From positions 1 through 64,000 of the forward strand of contig JAMYHX010000171.1 of the NCBI GenBank assembly GCA_025529335.1: DNA of 64,000 nt, written 5' to 3'. The position numbers were made by a program, and so were the translations under genes. The notes below the pieces were generated by a model that worked only from the letters and a program-made list of their open reading frames with translations, was not told the DNA's origin and did not search any database. The stretch is from Rhizopus sp. PT2906. Lineage: Eukaryota; Mucoromycota; Mucoromycetes; Mucorales; Rhizopodaceae. Shown here piece by piece: positions 58,500 through 64,000 of this stretch (its first letter is position 1; each line of letters starts with the position of its first letter).

Positions 58500-59222
58500 G
58501 GCCTTCCCATCCAAAAGCATCATGCGCTTATCCATCTTTGGTCGAAGAATTTCAATGATGGCAGTGTACAAAGTACGAATATTGAAGGTACAGATCCTAC
58601 GTATCGTTTCTGATTATCAAAAGAAGAAAAAACATCAGGCTCAGAACGAAGAAAATGTCTTGCAGTACCGCTTCTTTTTCTGTAAACAGAAAGCAAGTAC
58701 TGAAGTTCTAAATGATCATGACAAAAATGATGCAATTCAACAAGAATCTTTTGGAAACGCTAAGGTCCAACAGAATTTTGAATGCATGGTCTTAAAAAGT
58801 CAGCAACAGCCTTGGACACACCTCCACTGTGTGTCAAAACAGTAGGGAGTTCTAGCTGAAGTTCATATGGTAGCATTGGTGGTTTTTTCACTCTTATAAT
58901 CTGTATCCTATCTGTTAAGATCAACAATTCTTCTTACGTGAGATTGTTTGTTGAAGCCTTTGGTTTCTATTTTTGATTTACAACTTGGACAATGCATTCT
59001 TGCAATTTTTTTCTCCAAGCAATAAGTGAGGGATCCACAAAAAAACTCGAGGCTGGTAAAGGGATTCAACCTTCTTGTTCTTGAGCATAAAAAAGGTATC
59101 ATAGATGCTATCCAAAAAATGTCTCTTTCATATTCCGATGTATATTCTTCTTGAGATGCTTGGCCCTTGAGCCAATGCTCTAAGTTTATAAATTCATTCG
59201 CAAAATTGAAAGCAAAATCCAA
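58500..59222. pseudogene. Transposon-like scraps with a Cys-pair motif
   Basis: The minus frame 58908-59222 encodes 104 residues with HCPSCKSKIETKGFNKQSHVRRIVDLNR near its end. This Cys-x-x-Cys then R-x-V-D-L pattern resembles a domain found at the start of some fungal transposon proteins. The opposite strand at 58522-58845 has an unrelated open frame of 107 codons without motifs. Neither shows a complete gene. Confidence 0.35.
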
Positions 59223-60170
59223 TAATTAACGATGCTCATTATGGCCTACAAATTTTTTTGTACCTGTAGGCCAGTAAATGCGCAGTAAAAAATTAATTGC
59301 AGTTCCGCAGCCAAAAGTTTTCTGACAGGAAGGGTCAATGGAGCTTCAACATTTGCACTACTGTTTTATCCAAGCATACACTTTCTATTATAAATGACAT
59401 CATTTGAAGAATCAAGGACAGACGCACTGCCTTTCGACATTATTTAGATTAGACGTGCAGCATAATTACACATTATCACTCGTTCCTTTCAAGATCAAAC
59501 AAAAGTGTATTCTGAAAGCCATCATTTTAGCCTCAAGGGACGCGTTATTATGAGCCCATTAATATGGTTAAGAAACAGAGATAGGTGATGCCAGTAGACT
59601 GTTATTGAACGTCATGTTATGCTGTTCTCCCTCTTGTTGCATCTCGCTCTTAAAAGGGAATAGAGCCTACAACTTTCTTCTTTTTTTTCCACTTTATACT
59701 AAAGTAAAAAGTTCTTTGTAAGGAATAGGATTATATATGATAAATTGTCAATTTATTTTGAAAAGCCGGCTTACGAGGATTATTCAATGCACTACAGTTA
59801 ATCTTGAAAGATGAAGCTTAAACAATATTACTGTATATCGTGTTGATGTCTAGAATCTCATTTCTAAAGGTCAAGTTTGCAGGAATTTCTCCGAGAATGA
59901 GTTATTGGTTCGTTGTGCTTGTGCATTTATATGTTTTTCTTATTTCAGGATAGTAGAATGTAATTTGGTGCACAGTTCAAAATAATGCCATCATCATAAG
60001 ATTGTGGCTCAGCAAGGTTCTGTTCAAGTGTATTCAACTCAAGAAAGAACATTGTGTTTATTTGTAATATAAAAAGTTTAAAGGACGATTTTACAGCAAA
60101 GTTGCGTTCAATTGAAGTGCATATATACATCTATCTACATTTCCATTTTCTTCTTTCTATACAGCATCTA
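59223..60170. other. Intergenic, nothing supported
   Basis: AT-rich sequence with short frames only. I see no motif, RNA gene or repeat worth naming. Confidence 0.5.
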
Positions 60171-60377
60171 CTACATCGTTCTTCGAGCAATAGCACAAGA
60201 ATATCCATCGGCAATAAGAACCATTTGGGTCGTATCTACAAACACGGGTCCTCTGAATGAGCTACTTTGTATCCAACCTGACGTGTGCTTTGACCATAAT
60301 GCTTCAATTTGCTGCTGCGTGTTTTTATCAAAGATGGTCCATATAGATCCATTAGCATAAACCCATTGAATAGCCAT
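60171..60377 (-). CDS. Stand-alone WWE-domain protein
   Basis: A single exon of 68 residues. It starts MAIQWVYANGSIWTIFDKNTQ, continues IEALW, then VFVDTTQMVLIADGYSCAIARR. This is the WWE pattern: a first conserved Trp in W-x-Y, then W-x-x-F/Y with a polar loop, an IEALW helix, the V-D-T-x-x-M strand and a terminal R-R. WWE domains bind poly(ADP-ribose) or its iso-ADP-ribose unit and are normally attached to ubiquitin ligases or PARPs. Here the ORF begins and stops within the domain. It may be a true one-domain protein or an exon of a broken gene. No partner exon is convincing. Confidence 0.55.
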   Translation of the reverse strand: MAIQWVYANGSIWTIFDKNTQQQIEALWSKHTSGWIQSSSFRGPVFVDTTQMVLIADGYSCAIARRTM

Positions 60378-61053
60378 ATTGTGTAAGGTGGCAGTAAAGA
60401 AAGAGGAGTTTATTTATATATTTACCGATGTGCTGTGGCCATCATCTCCTCAAAAAAGAGAAGGGTGCCACTGTCGCACTGAGTTGACATTGAGTCATCA
60501 TATGTCGTTGTATTGTTTGCTTAAAATAAATTCATATTCCTTCCGTAAGGCTGAGCGAGCAATGTGATCTACAACTGATATCATACCTACGACAATTGAA
60601 CTGCTTTGTTCCTCAGCGGTCAACTGTATTCAGGGACAACCAATGTTAAACGTCTTCGTTCACCTTTTTCTTATTTATTCATACCAGTCACCTCAACCAC
60701 GGATATCATGCTTAATAATCTAATATCAAATAAATAAAGACTGCTTATTTCCGGTGTTTGGATTATCAATTAGAAAGACAATGATGCTGGATGTGATACC
60801 ATTTATTTACACCACGCGATGTGACAATCGCATTCTGTACTACATCCATAATAACCCTTCTGTTCAAAAGAGAGAGAGAGAGAGGCACCAACACAATTTA
60901 AATAAGCGCCACTGTTTAGCTTGGCTCATTTCGTTCTATCCTGTTTGATATAAGCTTCTTTTTTTTTGGAGCTGAACAGATAAAGTCACAAAGCTGTTCA
61001 TAGCTGGAACAAACTGAATTTTCCCTTTTTCTTTTTTTTTCTTTTTTGAGCCC
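60378..61053. other. Intergenic, nothing supported
   Basis: 676 bases between divergent genes, with a GAGAGAGAG run (60873-60881) and T-rich leader ahead of the WW-FF gene. No gene is seen. Confidence 0.55.
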
Positions 61054-62435
61054 ATGAACCAATCCGCGTACTATAATCCTAATTTCTACACACCGGTGCT
61101 TCCAGCAGGTTGGGTAGAGTACAGAGCACCTACTGGTCAGCCTTATTGGTATAATACTTTGACAAGACAAAGTACATGGACATTTCCTGTTCAAGCTGTT
61201 TCACCTCAATCACAGCAACAAGAACAGCCAAAGGAGAAAAAAAAGAAGCAGATCAAGTAAGAAAAAAGAGAATGGAAACAAACAGAAACTAACAATAATA
61301 AAGAAAAAAGATTCCAGGCACTCATTGGTTATTTGTTTTGACACATGATGGATATGAATTCTATTACGATCGAGAAACCAAGACATCCGTTTGGGAAATG
61401 CCAAAGGAATTAGAGGAGCCAATGAAGGAATTGGAGAGACTAGAGAAAGAAGAGAAAGAGCAAAAAGAAGAAGAATCTAAAAAGCGTAAACTAGAACAAG
61501 AGCAAAAGGAAGAGGAAGAGACAAAAAAGATAAAGATAGAACAAGAAGAAGAGGTGAATGAAGAGAAGAAAGAGGAAGACAAGGCTGAACCAACAGAGTA
61601 AGAATAACTAGAAAGAGAGTAAGGAGGTTGGTATTGATCATGTTACTGATAGGATGACAGAAGAAGATATTATGTGGCAACTAGAACAGATGGAAGAGGA
61701 ACCGGAAGAGCAAACCGAGGAACAACCGGAAGAGGAACCAAAAGAAATAAAACAAGAGAAAGTGAATGAAATATCAGAGGAAGAAAGGATTAGACAATTC
61801 TATGAATTATTGAAAGAAAGGAATATTTCACCCTTTGCAGTTTATAGTACAGAATATCCAAAGCTAATGAGTGATCCAAGATTTGAGCGTAAGCTTAACT
61901 TTAAGATACAAAAAAAAGAAGACTAACATGTATTATATAGTTGTACCCAATAGTAAGCAAAAGACGCTCTTTAATAAATATTGTCATGAATTAGGTGAAA
62001 GGTTAAAGAATGAACAAAAGAATAAAAAGGTAAAATAAGAAAAAGAAGAAGGGGGGTATACAGAGGTGACTAAAATAGGTATCATAGAAACCAGAAGAAG
62101 AGTTTAGAGAATTACTTGAATCCAAGGTGACAGAAAAGATGTATTTTGATGATTTTCGACGTAAATGTAAAGACGACCCCAGGTTTAAAGTGATTCCGAG
62201 TACAAGAGAAAGAGAGGCACTTTTTAAGGATTATGTGAAACATCATTTGAGTAAAAAGAAAAAGGACCCAGTAGGAGGATATATGATGTTATTACGGGAG
62301 ACAAAGGAAATTCGACCAGGAATACGTTGGAGAGATGCAAAGAAGATACTTGAGAAAGATGAAAGATACCATGCGATTGAATCTAAACTTGAAAGAGAGG
62401 ATTTATTTCGTGATTACTTGGAAACACTTCAATAA
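61054..62435 (+). CDS. URN1: WW-FF splicing factor (Urn1/TCERG1 type)
   Basis: Five exons (61054-61256, 61304-61597, 61653-61888, 61941-62029, 62088-62435) give about 389 residues. First WW domain: LPAGWVEYRAPTGQPYWYNTLTRQSTW (about 15-43). Second WW-like unit: HDGYEFYYDRETKTSVWEMP (about 80-100). A long Glu/Lys-rich helix follows, then FF domains: FYELLKERNISPFAVYSTEYPKLMSDPRF, FRELLESKVTEKMYFDDFRRKCKDDPRF and a last one ending DLFRDYLETLQ. Such proteins sit in the spliceosome or link RNA polymerase II to splicing. Layout and size fit Urn1 better than the larger Prp40 or TCERG1. The acceptor of intron 1 (61303) is deduced from phase and is less certain. Confidence 0.85.
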
Positions 62436-62449
62436 AGGACTTACCCTTC

Positions 62450-62704
62450 TTATATATAGTGAAATACTGTTGGCGGTTCATTTGTAAACGTGACAGAATG
62501 ATTTGACTTGCTTTTACGTGGTATAACATCCTTACTGTCATTCTCTTTATTGACTGCGGCTGGACAACTGTAGCGTATCAGATTGGATTTCAAGTTTTGT
62601 TTTTCTTGTTCTTTTATTATTTCTTGTACAAGTAAGAAACTATCACTCCTACGATGTCTTTTATAGCTTGGAGGTGAAGGTGGTGGTGAAAAGATGGCAG
62701 ACAT
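62450..62704 (-). CDS. Small Pro-rich protein with SVTF motif
   Basis: One exon of 84 residues beginning MSAIFSPPPSPPSYKRHRRS and ending HSVTFTNEPPTVFHYI. The start has S-P sites and basic residues (RHRR). The end has a hydrophobic V-T-F preceded by basic/polar residues, which resembles an RVxF-type PP1-docking motif or the fungal V-x-F-...-PP-x-V-x-x-Y motif. A longer frame begins upstream at 62803, but it is a Lys/Phe/Ser low-complexity lead-in, so I chose 62704. The stop is 14 bases from the convergent URN1-like stop. Confidence 0.5.
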   Translation of the reverse strand: MSAIFSPPPSPPSYKRHRRSDSFLLVQEIIKEQEKQNLKSNLIRYSCPAAVNKENDSKDVIPRKSKSNHSVTFTNEPPTVFHYI

Positions 62705-64000
62705 TTTTAAAAGAAAGAAGAAAAAGAAAAAGAGAGAGAGAGAAAAAGAAGAGTGGGGAAGAGGGGGGGGGCTTAAAAAGATTTTTTTTTTTGATTTGTC
62801 CAAAGATTAACCGTCGATCTTTTTTTTTTCTTCTTTATTTCAAATGTCGATCATTCCTTTAAATAGTGTGTTTTAGGTTTAAAAGTTGAAAAAGAGAGAG
62901 ATCAGTCATCAATAAAGTGTTCTTTACTTGACTTTATAACTATTAAAAGAGAGCGAGTTAGTATCCTAGTGGCCATGCTGCAGATTTCTTTATTTACTCA
63001 TTCTTTGTTTTTTAGTTTGTCTGTTTGAGAAAAATACCCCGAAAGTGATACAAGATGCTTGTCTTTCTTTGTTTTCGAAACAAGTTTTTTTATGAAAAAT
63101 GCTCTTTTGCGACATGATGCATGTACATAATTTAGCCTCTTTGTCATTCTTTATTTGTTTGTTGCTTTAATAAAAGGTTTATAACTTATCATTTAGGATG
63201 CAAACACACAACTTAGGGAATGGAGTTACAGCAGCGATCATAAAGTATGTGATTCAAGTCATGGGAGTAAAAAAAAAAAAAAAATGTTTCTCATATTCCG
63301 TTCATGCATCTCAAGAGGCTAAAAGATCTACATCCTTATATCTTTCTCTCAATTTCTTTTATTGTTTAGAGCACTTTCCTTTTTTAGTCGTCATGTACTA
63401 ACCTACACATTATGTTTGTTGGTACCGGATAAACTCTCATTAACTCGCTTTTTTTTTTTTTTTTTTTTTTTTTTGAAGATCAATTTGGTCTTGTATGCAG
63501 TTAGTCATGAAGAAAGGGTGTTGCTCTCATGATTACCCTGTCATTCAAGGTCGGCCTTACAGACGTCAGCTGTTTAAACCCTGAAAAAAAAAAGAGATGC
63601 CTTCTAACCTAATGTTTCAAAGGGAAGATGACCGCTGCTTAGTGCACCTTGTATTTCCGGGGCACTCATATGCATCCTTTAGCTGTGTGACATCTGCCAC
63701 TTTTTATGTTACCAATCAGCATTCGAGGATGTATCAGAACTGCTCCCTGTCCCTTTTTGTTATGATGGTACCTTTTTCATATGTTACTGTAATGCTTAGC
63801 AGTAGCTTTTGAACATGGAATTGCTTTGCTATATACATGAACTAGTCATATTATGAGGAAACACTTACTCTACCATGATGGGAAGGTTTAGTTGTAATAC
63901 TCTCTCTGACCAACTGCTATTCTTTCCACATCAATAGCTTCGCTATTGCTATTATACAAATGGTGACTTTTGTATCCCAATAACTTTACAAAATGCATTT
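62705..64000. other. AT-rich end of window, nothing supported
   Basis: Frames at 63198-63401 and 63597-63812 have no recognisable domain. An AG at 63196-63197 precedes the first, so it could be an exon of a gene running on, but I cannot find its partner. A poly-T run (63451-63474) is present. Confidence 0.5.

Noticed and set aside
61364..61680. Minus-strand Ser-rich frames opposite the WW-FF gene
   Set aside because: Reverse complement of the Glu/Lys-coding helix; pure shadow.
63597..63812. 71-codon ORF near the window end
   Set aside because: No recognisable domain, no splice signals that join it to another exon, and no flanking support.

Overview
This window is eukaryotic nuclear DNA from a filamentous fungus, most likely Mucoromycota (Mucorales-like). 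Nearly every gene is interrupted by short introns (about 47-110 bases) with GT..AG borders. Intergenic DNA is AT-rich with poly-A/T and TA runs. The gene set is fungal: homocitrate synthase of the aminoadipate lysine route, an Slt2-type cell-wall MAP kinase, RAX2, GVP36 and VTS1. Gene models below were rebuilt by hand by joining exons whose reading phase and family motifs agree. Coordinates run from the first to the last coding base, and exons are listed in the evidence.

Layout. (1) 1-10,470 is gene-poor and holds a graveyard of broken transposons: a LINE reverse transcriptase (about 3.6-4.85 kb), a MULE transposase (about 5.4-6.98 kb) and a Tc1/mariner transposase (6.99-7.83 kb). GGCACTAA-type inverted repeats lie at about 0.2-0.3 kb and 3.5 kb. 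(2) 10,474-54,680 is a dense block of about 23 genes on both strands. In order: bHLH factor, CHY zinc-finger protein, HUS1, SLT2-like MAPK, SAM50, secreted Cys-rich protein, homocitrate synthase, MTHFR, class 3 lipase, small secreted protein, ribosomal protein eL29, VTS1, PP1, MED21, AVT-type amino-acid transporter, SHQ1, coiled-coil protein, mitochondrial bL35m, F-box protein, TMEM135-like protein, GSKIP-domain protein, RAX2 with an SH3 tail, SH3-WW-PH-RhoGAP protein, YML020W-like hydrolase, a Ser/Pro-repeat protein, GVP36 and PRP43. (3) 54,681-61,050 is gene-poor again, with a tRNA-His, a twin E-box, transposon-like scraps and a stand-alone WWE-domain ORF. (4) 61,054-62,704 holds a WW-FF splicing factor (URN1/TCERG1 type) tail to tail with a small Pro-rich protein. 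The last 1.3 kb shows no gene I can support.

How the genes fit together. Most are housekeeping. Several touch cell polarity and the wall: the Slt2-type MAPK, RAX2 and the RhoGAP divergently transcribed from it across 208 bases, PP1, and GVP36. Others serve RNA metabolism: PRP43, URN1-like, SHQ1, VTS1, MED21 and eL29. Three serve mitochondria: SAM50, bL35m and the CHY finger protein. Lysine homocitrate synthase and methionine/folate MTHFR also share a divergent promoter of 271 bases.

The most notable observations are the RAX2-SH3 / RhoGAP head-to-head pair, two GC-AG introns, a stop-free 48-base intron inside the PP1 gene, very small exons (8, 11, 13 and 15 bases), and a twin TCACGTGA element with one-helical-turn spacing. 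I found no CRISPR, operon or clearly new multi-gene system. The polarity gene pair is the best candidate for an undescribed functional unit.
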